From positions 35,168 to 99,167 of the forward strand of contig NZ_JAMZEB010000004.1 of assembly GCF_024172165.1 (NCBI RefSeq): a stretch of 64,000 bases of DNA, written 5' to 3'. Below, piece by piece: positions 24,945 through 33,917 of this stretch (positions are counted from its first letter, which is position 1; each line of letters begins with the position of its first letter). The notes under the pieces are model-generated. The model had not been told where the DNA came from. It searched no databases and saw nothing but the letters and a program-made list of their open reading frames with translations. Source of the stretch: Nonomuraea thailandensis (GTDB taxonomy: Bacteria; Actinomycetota; Actinomycetes; Streptosporangiales; Streptosporangiaceae). Position numbers and translations under genes: made by a program.

Positions 24945-25126
24945 AGCCGGTCGTGTTCCTCGCCTGGAACTGCGGGGGAGAACCGGGCGATCGTGGCCTC
25001 AGCGAGGCCGACTATCGCGGTTTTGCCCCAGTGCATCACACGCCGGCCCAGGGTGAGGGCCAGATGGCCGGCAAGGGCGCCGGCCCCTGCAGCCAAGAAC
25101 GTCTCGATGATCTCGTAGGTGATCAA
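24941..25126 (-). CDS. Small hydrophobic protein coupled to the sigma factor gene
   Basis: I prefer TTG 25126 because GGGGAGG lies 5 bases upstream. An earlier start at 25183 has no such site. The 61-aa product has a central hydrophobic Ala/Gly/Leu segment (FLAAGAGALAGHLALTLG). It overlaps the sigma gene by four bases, so the two are made together. It could be a membrane partner of the sigma extension; this is inference. Confidence 0.5.
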   Translation of the reverse strand: MITYEIIETFLAAGAGALAGHLALTLGRRVMHWGKTAIVGLAEATIARFSPAVPGEEHDRL

Positions 25127-25270
25127 GGTTGCCTCCCCTGGGTTGGCGGCCCGGGGGCCGCGGTGCCGTGTGGCTGCTGTCATACGGAGAGAGGCACCTT
25201 TTCATGATCATCTGTCGAAATTGGTTCCAAGATTTTTTCGCTAGGCGATGAGCAGCGGAGTTGACCCTCT

Positions 25271-25560
25271 CCACTCGCCCTGGCCGCCCTGACCCTGCTC
25301 CCGGATTTGCGCGACTGGCTGGCCGAGGTCCAGCCCGACCTGATCCCGGCGGCCCGGGACGCGTGGAAGGCCGTCGCTCCGGTGCTGCGGGTGGCAGGTG
25401 AACGCCGCCTGGGGCAAGGCGAACGCGCACGAGGCCGCCCGCGCGGCCGCCGAGACCAAGGCCGCCGACGCCCCGCTGGCGCGAGGGCCTGCCAGGGGGA
25501 CGTCGGCTTCGCGGACGGCGGACGGCGGGCCGGGCTTGATAGTCGAGGGCGTTACAGCGC
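25271..25560 (+). pseudogene. Frameshifted coding remnant
   Basis: One frame reads LAALTLLPDLRDWLAEVQPD and AARDAWKAVAPVLRVAG to about 25400. The sense then continues in another frame as VNAAWGKANAHEAARAAAET. Both parts have good actinobacterial codon bias but no start, so this looks like a decayed gene fragment. The family is not recognised. Confidence 0.3.
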
Positions 25561-25689
25561 ACTTGTGCGGATTTTTGCCTGGTCGCCTGGGCTGTTGCTA
25601 TGCGAAGTTCACGCCACGGCGCCCTCCCGACCCGTGCGACAGCGCTCAGTGGTGCGGGGACGCTTCGACATCTGCTTAGGGGAGAAAGC

Positions 25690-26298
25690 ATGAAGTCCAC
25701 CGGTTCGACGCGACGTCCGTTGCGCTACACCGCCGCAGCCCTGACCAGTCTCGTGCTGACCTGGGCGGGTATCGCCGCCGCCGCTGGCCCGGCCGCCGCG
25801 GCGGCCGCTCAGCACCAGCCAGCCGTCGTTGGGGCGTCCCAGGCTCGTCTCGGCCCGATCGACTGTGTCTTCGCGGTGGGTCGCTTCAAGGTCAGTCTCG
25901 GCATCCCACGCCCGGAAGGCGTCACGGGACCCATCCACCCGAGCCAGCGGCGGCCCACCGGCAGCGTGGCCGCCACGGGCCACGTGGATGTCACCGACAA
26001 CAGGAGCTGTTCCAAGGCCAAGGTGCAGTTCTCGATCCAGCGCAAAGTGTGCGGGTTCTGGGGCTGCACCTGGAAGGACCTGGCCAAGACTCACTTCCTG
26101 GACCTCCCAGAGTACGGCCGGGTCCCGGCCGATCTGTCGGTGGCCTGCCGGACGGGCGAGCACAGCTACCGGATGTATGCCCGTGTCAGCTGGGTGGAGG
26201 TGGTTTTCGACAATCGCGGCACCCGCTGGTACGGCGGGCTGGAGCCGAAGATGGGCTTCTATAACGGCCGCTCCGAGAAGATCCACTGCGACGTCTGA
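25690..26298 (+). CDS. Secreted protein, 202 aa
   Basis: ATG 25690 follows GGGGAG by 6 bases. A Sec signal peptide is clear: a basic start (KSTGSTRRPLR), a hydrophobic core (YTAAALTSLVLTWAGIAAAA) and a likely cut after the AAAAAA run near residue 35-38. The mature part has six cysteines, including KVCGFWGCTW, and no known domain. It lies alone between remnants. An extracellular cysteine-stabilised protein is the safest description. Confidence 0.65.
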   Translation: MKSTGSTRRPLRYTAAALTSLVLTWAGIAAAAGPAAAAAAQHQPAVVGASQARLGPIDCVFAVGRFKVSLGIPRPEGVTGPIHPSQRRPTGSVAATGHVDVTDNRSCSKAKVQFSIQRKVCGFWGCTWKDLAKTHFLDLPEYGRVPADLSVACRTGEHSYRMYARVSWVEVVFDNRGTRWYGGLEPKMGFYNGRSEKIHCDV

Positions 26299-26361
26299 GA
26301 CGTGAGACATGACCAACAAGGGTGCGCGCTCGAAGTCCGGAGTCTGGTCAAGTTTTTCCTA

Positions 26362-26535
26362 TCACCCACCACCCGGCTCCGTCCCCTCTGCCTCCTCCGT
26401 CCAGTAGGCGAGGTTGTTCCGGGTGGTCAGGGTGTCGGGGTGTTCGGTGCTTAGGACGCGTTCGCGGATGGGGAGCAGGGCGGCGTATTGGTCGGTGGCG
26501 GCGGCCGCGTCCCCCGCCTCCCCCGTCCAGTCGGC
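26362..26535 (-). pseudogene. 3' remnant of an NB-ARC/TPR gene
   Basis: The minus strand encodes WTGEAGDAAAATDQYAALLP followed by IRERVLSTEHPDTLTTRNNL and a GTEPGGG end. This is the last TPR unit and terminus of the family intact at 57636 and 61254. Upstream coding sequence is missing. Confidence 0.7.
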
Positions 26536-27001
26536 ACCGCCATCCACTGCCCCTGCGCTTGCCCAGCCCGCCAACGACACCAGTGACGACACCGCCGATG
26601 ACAGGGCCGAGGACAGCGCGCAGCAGCCGGCATTGTCCGGTAACGGCACGCCGCCCGATGGAGCCGTCGCCACGGCTGCCGAGCTTGCCGCCTACCTGGC
26701 CACGGGTCCCCTTCAACCTCAGCGGATCAGCAAGATCCTTAAGGGAAGGGAGATCCCCGGTCGTCCCCCTTTTGGCGTGGACGCCCACGCCCGCGACGGG
26801 GGTGCGTACCCCCGGCCTGACAGGGCCGGGGCGGGCGTGTCCGACCGGTGGTCCGGTCGGGCCCAATGTCCAGTACGCGAGCCGCTCGCAGGGCCGTGGG
26901 ACGCGATGAGGTCCCCTGTTGTTCCTGGTCAGCTGGTTCCTGGGACGCAGCGTCCTACGTTGCGAGGCGGTCAGGCCTCTCGGGCGGGGCAGCATGGAGG
27001 T

Positions 27002-27925
27002 ATGGCCCGGAATGTGGAGTTGAGTGAGTTTCTGCGCCGGTGCCGCGCCCGGGTGAGTCCGGAATCGGTTGGACTGCCTGAGCGCGGCGCCTACCGGCGG
27101 GTGCCCGGCCTGCGCCGCGAGGAGGTCGCGCAGTTGGCCGGGGTGAGCACCGACGATTACACGCGGCTGGAGCAGGGCCGTCCGATCAGCCCGTCGCCGG
27201 GGGTGCTCGAGGCGATCGCCGCGGCGCTGCGCCTGGACGACGCTGAGCGCGCTCACCTGTCGGACCTGATGCGAGCGCACACGGGCGGGGGAAAGCCGTC
27301 CGGCGTGCCGGTGGTGCAGCGGGTCCGGCCGGGGCTGCACCGGTTCCTGGAGTCGTTCACCGACCAGGCCGGGTTCATCTTGGGCCGGCGTGGGGACATC
27401 CTGGCCACCAACTACCTGTGCCGGGCTCTGCTGGCCGACTTCGACGCCATGCCGTATCGGGAGCGCAACCTCACCCGCTGGATCATCCTGGACCCGGCCG
27501 CCCGCGAGTTGTATGTGGACTGGGAGCAGATCGCCGCGGAGATGACGGCGATCTTGCGGCTGGACGCCGGACGCCACCCCGACGACGCCCGCACCGCGGA
27601 GCTGGTCGGAGAGCTGGCGATGAAGAGCGAGCACTTCCGCCGCTGGTGGGCCGACCACAAGGTGCTGACCCGCACATTCGGCCGCAAGCGGTTCCGGCAC
27701 CCGCTCGTCGGGCCGCTCACCATCGACTACCAGGCCTTCGCCATGCCCGGCGAGGACGACCAGACCCTCTTCCTGTACCTGCCCGCAGACGACCAGGCCG
27801 ACCAGGACGCCTGGCGACTACTGGCCAGCTGGGCCGCCGACCCCGCCACCATCAGGCAGCCGGCGCCCGGCCAGGCGGCCCGATCCGCCACCGACTCCGC
27901 ACACACCGACAGGGGCACCTCGTGA
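27002..27925 (+). CDS. XRE-type regulator with MmyB-like ligand domain
   Basis: ATG 27002 gives 307 aa; a GGAGG sits directly before it with too little spacing, so the start is uncertain. Residues about 10-85 form the helix-turn-helix (LRREEVAQLAGVSTDDYTRL), followed by the MmyB-like ligand-binding domain to about 280 (GRRGDILATNYLCRALLADF, RNLTRWIILDPAARELY). Such proteins repress an adjacent oxidoreductase and sense a small molecule. The stop overlaps the GTG of the short-chain dehydrogenase gene, which is its likely target and operon partner. Confidence 0.85.
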   Translation: MARNVELSEFLRRCRARVSPESVGLPERGAYRRVPGLRREEVAQLAGVSTDDYTRLEQGRPISPSPGVLEAIAAALRLDDAERAHLSDLMRAHTGGGKPSGVPVVQRVRPGLHRFLESFTDQAGFILGRRGDILATNYLCRALLADFDAMPYRERNLTRWIILDPAARELYVDWEQIAAEMTAILRLDAGRHPDDARTAELVGELAMKSEHFRRWWADHKVLTRTFGRKRFRHPLVGPLTIDYQAFAMPGEDDQTLFLYLPADDQADQDAWRLLASWAADPATIRQPAPGQAARSATDSAHTDRGTS

Positions 27926-28779
27926 ACACCACCCACCACACCTCCGAACGGCCGCTGGCGCTGGTCACCGGCGCGTCGGGCGGCATCGGCTACCAGCTGG
28001 CCCTGCTGTTCGCCCGCGACGGCTACGACCTGGTGGCCACCGGCCGCAGCGACAAGATCCACCGCATCGCCGCCGACTTCGAGCAGCACGGCGCCCGCGT
28101 TTTTCCCGTCCAAGCCGATCTGGCCGAACGTGAGGGCGTGCGCACGGTCTGGCAGGCCGTGCAGGACACCGGACGGCCGTTGCGGGCGGCGGTCCTGAAC
28201 GCCGGCCGCAGCATCGGTGGCGCCTTCCTCGACACCGACCTGGACGACGAGCTCGACCTCATCGCCCTGAACACCACCTCGGTGGTGTCGCTGGCCAAGC
28301 CCGTGGTGCGGCACATGGCCGAGCACGGCAGAGGCCGGATCCTCATCACCTCCTCCATCTCGGCGCTCACCCCGACCCCGTACGAGACCGTGTACGGGCC
28401 GACCCGGGCCTTCACCTACTCCTTCGCCGAGTCGCTGCGCCAGGAGCTCAAGGAGCGCGCCCCCGGCGTCACCGTGACCGCGCTGCTGCCCGGCGCGACC
28501 GACAGCGACTTCCACGCCAACGCCGGGATGAGCAACACCAGCTTGGGCCCCGGCGCCAAAAAGAACAGCCGCGTCGAGGTCGCCGCACAGGGCTTCCGCG
28601 CGCTCATGGCAGGCAAGCATCATGTCGTCGGCGGGGACCTGGCCACCAAGCTCACCGCTTTGGTCAACCGGATTCTGCCCGAACCGTTCAAGGCCGCTCG
28701 TCAGGCCCGCGTCACCCGCCCGCGCGACACCGGCCGCCCTGCGGCACCGCACCGGGAGCCTGCCGCGCCCGGCCGCTGA
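27922..28779 (+). CDS. Short-chain dehydrogenase/reductase with YxxxR active site
   Basis: GTG 27922 overlaps the regulator stop (GTGA) and gives 285 aa. The cofactor motif TGASGGIG is near the N-terminus; LNAGRS and the catalytic serine (ITSSISA) follow. The usual Tyr-x3-Lys reads VYGPTRAF, so lysine is replaced by arginine. That could weaken or change catalysis; a sequencing change is unlikely because the frame is intact. The substrate is unknown. The Pro/Arg-rich C-terminal tail is not part of the fold. Confidence 0.85.
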   Translation: MNTTHHTSERPLALVTGASGGIGYQLALLFARDGYDLVATGRSDKIHRIAADFEQHGARVFPVQADLAEREGVRTVWQAVQDTGRPLRAAVLNAGRSIGGAFLDTDLDDELDLIALNTTSVVSLAKPVVRHMAEHGRGRILITSSISALTPTPYETVYGPTRAFTYSFAESLRQELKERAPGVTVTALLPGATDSDFHANAGMSNTSLGPGAKKNSRVEVAAQGFRALMAGKHHVVGGDLATKLTALVNRILPEPFKAARQARVTRPRDTGRPAAPHREPAAPGR

Positions 28780-28824
28780 CCGACCTGCCCGCGACCTCGC
28801 ATGACAGGAAAGGATCACCGCGCC

Positions 28825-29361
28825 ATGCACCAGCGCTTCGACGCGGCCGAGAAAAGGGTGCACGTCAGGCACGGCAAAGCGTGGGTCGACCAGGACGGCA
28901 ACGTGCGCCTGGGCTACACCCTCGCCGTGCCAGTCGACCGCGAGCCCGACAAGACGGTGCTGCTGGTGCACGGCGCCCCGCAGACTCGCTACGCCTGGCG
29001 CAAGGTCATCGGCCCACTGGCCGAGGCCGGCTACCGGGTGATCGCGCCGGACTACCGCGGGGCGGGCGCCTCCACCAAGCCGCGCGACGGCTACGACAAA
29101 TGGACCATGGCCGGCGACCTGCACACCCTGCTCCACGACGTCCTGGGCGTGATGGGGCCGGTGTCGCTGGTCGGCCACGACCTGGGGTCGATGCTCGCGC
29201 TCAGCTACGCGCTGCGCTACCGGTCCGACGTGGTCAGCGCGACGTTCATGGAGGCGCCGCTGTCCGGCACCGACTACTACGAGCAGCGAGCTGCAGCGCG
29301 CGCTCGCCGCCTACGCCGCCACCCTGCAAGGCGACCGCGCCGACCGCCTGGTCACCGCTGA
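28825..29361 (+). pseudogene. Alpha/beta hydrolase, C-terminally truncated
   Basis: ATG 28825 has GGAAAGGA about 10 bases upstream; ATG 28801 is also in frame. The fold is clear up to about 29290: VLLVHGAPQTRYAWRKVI (oxyanion region), DYRGAGAS and the nucleophile elbow LVGHDLGSM with Asp, as in epoxide hydrolases and dehalogenases. After GTDYYEQR the reading becomes Arg-rich and unrelated. The catalytic acid and histidine are therefore missing and the protein should be inactive. Coding bias switches to another frame at 29286. Confidence 0.75.
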
Positions 29362-29578
29362 ACCCGAGCCCATCGCCCGCCAGCGCGCCGCGCGCGCGGC
29401 GCGCGCGGCTGAGCCCGGTCGCGCCGCGCCGGAGCCCAGCCCTCAGCAGGTCCGCGAGCGGCTCGCCGACTTCGCCCACGCCTGGGGACGTGACGGCGAA
29501 CGCGGCACTGAACGCGGCACTGAACGTGATGCTGCAGAGCCCGCCGGCGCCGGACTATTACCGCTAATCCCACGGTAA
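29286..29578 (+). pseudogene. 3' fragment of an unknown gene joined to the hydrolase
   Basis: In a frame different from the hydrolase, the sequence reads ELQRALAAYAATLQGDRADR, then PSPQQVRERLADFAHAWGRD and ends at 29578. It has an Ala/Arg-rich helical character and a short internal repeat (GTERGTER). There is no start of its own. It looks like the end of a gene fused to the broken hydrolase by a deletion or recombination. Family unknown. Confidence 0.35.
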
Positions 29579-29633
29579 GCCTGGGTGGGTACGCCCTTGC
29601 CGATGATGACCAGCGGCAGCAGGGAACCATGGG

Positions 29634-29783
29634 TCACCGGGTTTGCCAGAGGGCGATCAGGGCCACGATGAGGTCGGTTAGGGCGATTGCGATGCCCAGC
29701 CAGCGGCCGGCCGCGGGCCAGAGGATGGCCAGCATCGCCGCGATGGCGGTCACGAGGGTGGCGACGGTGTTGACGGCGGGCAT
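29634..29783 (-). CDS. Possible 49-aa membrane peptide
   Basis: ATG 29783 on the minus strand gives a peptide with two hydrophobic runs (TVATLVTAIAAMLAILWP and IAIALTDLIVALIALW). No ribosome site is evident and no family is known. Low confidence. Confidence 0.3.
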   Translation of the reverse strand: MPAVNTVATLVTAIAAMLAILWPAAGRWLGIAIALTDLIVALIALWQTR

Positions 29784-30106
29784 GAGGCGTGCAAGCAGAG
29801 AAGGTCGCGGTGGGGGTGGTATCCGGGATCGGCGCCGAACGGGTGCCGCGCCGCCGCGGCGTTGCCGGGGTGGGCGGTGAGGCGATCGCCGGTGGCGGCG
29901 GGGCGCGGGCTTGGGGCGGGTGGGCAGGGGGCGGTGCATTGCAATCTCCTCACGCTGGTGTGGTCGGGCTGCTACTGACGGTTTAGGCGTGATGAGATGT
30001 GTCCGCCCGGTTCGTGCCGGTGTTTTCCCAGCAAGAGGCCCAGATAGATCGCGGACGGTGCCGGACGTCCGCAGCGGTGTTCATGGTGAGCCGAGGGGGC
30101 GTGGCT

Positions 30107-32431
30107 GTGGCGAAGTGGGGTCCGCTGCGCGGACGGTATGTGCAGACGCGGGAGCTGGCCATGACGTTGCGGGCGATCGCCGATCAGCAGCGGCAGAGCG
30201 TGCGCGGGCTGGCGGAGAAGATCCCCTACGGCCGCAGTGTGATCTCTGCCCATCTCAACGGGGCCCGGCGGCCGGAGTGGGCGTTCGTGGAGGCGTTCCT
30301 GGCCGCCTGCGCGGGGCGTGACGGGCAGGCGCTGCAGCTGCTGCGGGCCAAGGTCCGGCCGTTGTGGGAGGCGGCCGATCCGGCGGTGGCCACGGTGCTG
30401 GACGAGCCGGTGGAGGTGGATGAGGAGCAGGCCGGCGAACTGGTGCCGGCCTCGGTGCGGCAATGGGTGACGATGCTGGCCGAAGTGGCGGGCAAGCAGC
30501 AGATGCTGGCCCGCGCGCAGCTGGCGGTGACCCGGCATCAAGCCCTGAGCGCCGGCCTGCTGGAGATGCTGGGCCGGCTGGCCCAGGCGGTGGCCGACCT
30601 GACCCAGGAACGCGATGAGCTGCGGGCGGAGCGTGACACGCTGCTGAGGGCTCAGCACCAGCGGATGGGGCTGGAGGGGGAACTGGCCCGCATTCGTCAG
30701 GAACTGCTGGAGACCCAGGAGCGGCTGGAGCTCGCCGAGGAGTTGTATGAGCAGACCAGCCGCCGGCTGGATCAGGCCGAACGTCAGCGTGCGCAGGCCG
30801 AACGGCTCAAGCAGCAGGCGTTCGCGCAGTTACGCTCCGTTCTGCGGGCGGCCGATGCGCCGTCCGGGCTGTCCGCGGCGGGGACCAGCAGTGTCCGCGT
30901 GGCAGCCGAGGACGATGCGGCCGATCTGATGGGCGAGGGTGAGCAGCAGGCCACCGCCGAGGTGCTCTCCCGCCTCGACCACGTGCTGGCCGGCGAGGCC
31001 GCCACCTTGCAGGGCCTGCGCCACGACCTCACCATCGGCTCCCCAGAGCGCGACGCCGACGCCGCGTTGCCCGGGCGGAGCGACGACGCCCGTGCCGATA
31101 CCGTCCTGGCGAACACGGCTGCGGACACGGCTGGGCACATGGCTGGGCACACGGCCTTCGCCGATGCGGACACCGTCTCTGCCAGCGCGGACACCGGCCG
31201 GACAGGTGTCGCTGCACCGTCCTCCGAGCTTGTCGCAGGCCCGGGTGAGCAGTGGGGATCTGCGCAGCCGGCCACCCTCACCCGGCAGCGGTCGAGCGAC
31301 ACCCGCCGGCTCACCCTCCTCCTGTCGGCCCTTGTCCTGCTGGCCGCAGCCGTCCCCGGCACGCTGACCATCCGGCAGTTGTACGACCCCGCGGTGCTGG
31401 GCTGGACGCCTGACGCCGTCACCGCGGTGGCCCTCAGCCCGGACGGCAAGCTCCTGGCCGTCGGCAGCGGTGACTACGACAACCAGGGCCAGGTGCAGTT
31501 CTGGGATCCGGCCACCCGTCAACCGGTCGGCGACCCGCTGACCGGTACCCAACCGGTGAACGCCGTGGCATTCAGCCCGGACGGCAAGCTCCTGGCCGTC
31601 GGCAGCGGCGGCTCCGACGACCAGGGCCAGGTGCGGCTGTGGGATCCAGCCACCCGCCGGCCGATCGGCGACCCGCTGACCGGCCACAACCAGAAGGTCA
31701 ACGCGGTGGCGTTCAGCCCGGACGGCAAGCTCCTGGCCAGCGGCAGCGGAAACTCCTTCGTCGATGACGCCGACATCATCGACTTCTCGGTGCGCCTGTG
31801 GGATCCGGCCACCCGTCAGCCGGTCGGCGACCCGCTGACCGGCCACAATCGACAGGTCGAAGCGGTGGCGTTCAGCCCGGACGGCAAGCTCCTGGCCGTC
31901 GGCAGTGGCGGCTACCACGACCAGGGCCAGGTGCGGCTGTGGGATCCGGCCACCCGCCGGCCGGTCGGCGACCCGCTGACCGGCCACCACCAGCAGGTCA
32001 ACGCGGTGGCGTTCAGCCCGGACGGCAAGCTCCTGGCCGTCGGTAGCGGTGACTACGACCAGGGCCAGGTGCAGTTGTGGGATCCGGCCACCCGTCAGCC
32101 GATCGGCGGCCCCTTGAACAGCCAGGAGGGCGGGGTCGAAGCGGTGGCGTTCAGCCCGGACAGCGAGCTCCTGGCCATGATCACCGGCAATTATGCCAAC
32201 GGAAACGACGAAGTGCGGTTGTTGGATCCGGCCACCCGTCAGCCGGTCGGCGACCCTCTCAATCCCGACAACACCGGAGACTTCACCGCAGTGGTGTTCA
32301 CCACCGACAGCAAGGCCCTCGTCTGCGGCGGCTGGCCTGCCGACAGCCTTTTTCGCAGCAGTAACGACGACAGCGGAATCGTGCGGCTGGAGGATCTCGA
32401 CAACTGGCCGGGAGGAGCGGTCCCTCGCTGA
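30107..32431 (+). CDS. HTH - coiled coil - TM - seven-blade WD40 protein
   Basis: GTG 30107 is preceded by GAGGGGG with 7-base spacing and gives 774 aa. Residues about 1-70 resemble an XRE-like DNA-binding domain (LRAIADQQRQSVRGLAEKIP). A coiled coil follows (about 160-250), then a low-complexity acidic linker and one span (LTLLLSALVLLAAAVPGTL) near 410. The rest is seven WD40 repeats of the form VNAVAFSPDGKLLAVGSG with LWDPATR, enough for one closed propeller. In actinomycetes such proteins link an HTH-like domain to a sensor. Here the propeller would be extracellular if the span is real. The ligand is unknown. Confidence 0.75.
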   Translation: MAKWGPLRGRYVQTRELAMTLRAIADQQRQSVRGLAEKIPYGRSVISAHLNGARRPEWAFVEAFLAACAGRDGQALQLLRAKVRPLWEAADPAVATVLDEPVEVDEEQAGELVPASVRQWVTMLAEVAGKQQMLARAQLAVTRHQALSAGLLEMLGRLAQAVADLTQERDELRAERDTLLRAQHQRMGLEGELARIRQELLETQERLELAEELYEQTSRRLDQAERQRAQAERLKQQAFAQLRSVLRAADAPSGLSAAGTSSVRVAAEDDAADLMGEGEQQATAEVLSRLDHVLAGEAATLQGLRHDLTIGSPERDADAALPGRSDDARADTVLANTAADTAGHMAGHTAFADADTVSASADTGRTGVAAPSSELVAGPGEQWGSAQPATLTRQRSSDTRRLTLLLSALVLLAAAVPGTLTIRQLYDPAVLGWTPDAVTAVALSPDGKLLAVGSGDYDNQGQVQFWDPATRQPVGDPLTGTQPVNAVAFSPDGKLLAVGSGGSDDQGQVRLWDPATRRPIGDPLTGHNQKVNAVAFSPDGKLLASGSGNSFVDDADIIDFSVRLWDPATRQPVGDPLTGHNRQVEAVAFSPDGKLLAVGSGGYHDQGQVRLWDPATRRPVGDPLTGHHQQVNAVAFSPDGKLLAVGSGDYDQGQVQLWDPATRQPIGGPLNSQEGGVEAVAFSPDSELLAMITGNYANGNDEVRLLDPATRQPVGDPLNPDNTGDFTAVVFTTDSKALVCGGWPADSLFRSSNDDSGIVRLEDLDNWPGGAVPR

Positions 32432-32841
32432 CTTCGGGTCAGGCCGCCGTCGTGAAGTGGTCTCCCAGCACAGATAGTGACCCCTTATCTGCGCTGACGA
32501 CGCTTATCCGGTCGGTCCCGAGATATCGGTAAAACCAGCCATGAGCCGATCTTGACGCCTATTGGAGACGTGAGCTGAGCACCGCACGGCGGTCACCAGA
32601 GGTGACCGCCGTGCGGGTGGGACGAGGAGCGACCCGGGGACGTTGTGAACAGCCGTTGCTCGTCCCTGAACGCTCACTCGCCTTGCGGCCAGGGTTTCCC
32701 TCCGCAGCAGGCCGCTTTCCTTACATATCAACTTCGATCGACTACCTGGAGTGGTTGATCGGTTTGGGGTCTCCTGCGCGTCGTGGTGTGGCGGCGCAAC
32801 GCCGGGGTAATTCTGCCGGTCCTACGGCGTATAACGGCCGC

Positions 32842-33108
32842 GTGGACACCTTCGATGTCGTCATCACGGCGCGCTCCAACCTCGAACTGAAGCCGGCGGA
32901 GTTCGACAGCCAGGTAGCGACGATCAAACCGGTCATGGCGTGGGATTCGGCCACCTCGGCCTGGCGGACGCGGCTCAGCGGCTCGCGCGCCGAGTACGTC
33001 GGCTACGTCATCAACACCTTGTTCGAGGCCGCGCGCCTGTATGGCACTGCCGTCACCGTGCAATGGGTGCCTGCCTCCCAGACGCCCGAGGCCGTCGCGT
33101 CCACCTGA
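32842..33108 (+). CDS. Hypothetical protein, 88 aa
   Basis: GTG 32842 starts a segment with protein-like composition (DTFDVVITARSNLELKPAEF and AEYVGYVINTLFEAARLYGT). Upstream in-frame sequence looks non-coding. No strong ribosome site and no family recognised. It stands between the WD40 gene and the STAS genes. Confidence 0.4.
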   Translation: MDTFDVVITARSNLELKPAEFDSQVATIKPVMAWDSATSAWRTRLSGSRAEYVGYVINTLFEAARLYGTAVTVQWVPASQTPEAVAST

Positions 33109-33122
33109 CCGCCGGAGCTCTC

Positions 33123-33503
33123 CTACGCCTGGCCCAGGCCGGCCTCGGTGATGCCGGGCGCGGTCAGGCGTTCTACCGCCGCCAGGGCCTGTTCGAGGTG
33201 GTCGTGGGTGTGGACCATGGCGATGGTGCCGGTGATCTCCAGGATCCGGGCCACCCGCGGGTGCGGCCCGGCCAGGTGCACGGCCACGCCGTGGGCCTGG
33301 GCGAGGACGGCGGCCGCCAGCAGCACGGACAGGCCGGAGCTGTCCAGGAAGGTCAGACGGCTGGCGTCGATGACCAGGTGGTCGTCCAGGCTGCGGCGGG
33401 CCAGGGCGAGGTAGTTCTCCAGTTCGCCGGAGGTGGTGGCGTCCACCTCGCCGTCGATCGTGATCACGCTGGCGCCGGGCAGGTGCCGGCAGGTCAGTCG
33501 CAT
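33123..33503 (-). CDS. STAS-domain protein (anti-sigma factor antagonist type)
   Basis: ATG 33503 gives 126 aa, a whole STAS domain: VITIDGEVDATTSGELENYL, then LVIDASRLTFLDSSGLSVLL with the conserved Asp-Ser-Ser phosphorylation site, and RVARILEITGT. These bind and inhibit kinase anti-sigma factors in partner-switching networks. A paralogue, roughly three quarters identical by eye, is at 36524. The frameshifted upstream STAS gene reads into this one in frame, so a 264-aa fusion could also be made. Confidence 0.8.
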   Translation of the reverse strand: MRLTCRHLPGASVITIDGEVDATTSGELENYLALARRSLDDHLVIDASRLTFLDSSGLSVLLAAAVLAQAHGVAVHLAGPHPRVARILEITGTIAMVHTHDHLEQALAAVERLTAPGITEAGLGQA

Positions 33504-33917
33504 GGCAGCCCTCCCAGGCGCGGCGCCGGTGCAGGAGTCTCGGACAGGGCGGTGATCGCGGCGTCGGTGCTGGGGTGGATGTCGAGCGCGTCCCAGACCT
33601 CGGTGATCTGCAGCAGGCGGGCGGGCAGGTCTCGCACTGCGGCCAGGTGGAAAGAGCCGCCGTCCTGGCGCACCTGCCGGTGCACGCCGCAGCAGGACGT
33701 GCAGGCCGGTGCTGTCCATGAACGTCAGAGCGCCCAGGTCGAGCACCAGGGGCCGGCCCGGATGCCGCATCCGGCCGATGGAGGACTCCAGGTCGTCGGC
33801 GTTGGTGGCATCCAGTTCCCCGGCCACGCTGATCACCACACCGGTCAGCGCGCCAGACTCCGGGGCGGTCTCCGTGCCCGCGGGCAGTGGGCGGCAGTCC
33901 AGGCGTAGGGGGGTCAT
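33504..33917 (-). pseudogene. STAS-domain gene with +1 frameshift
   Basis: ATG 33917 starts a protein identical to the intact copy at 36111 through MDSTGLHVLLR. One extra base near 33687 (GCCGC versus GCGC on the complement) then shifts the frame, giving RAPAGAPGRRLF and an Arg/Pro-rich tail that runs into the next STAS gene. The intact sister copy shows what was lost. Confidence 0.85.
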
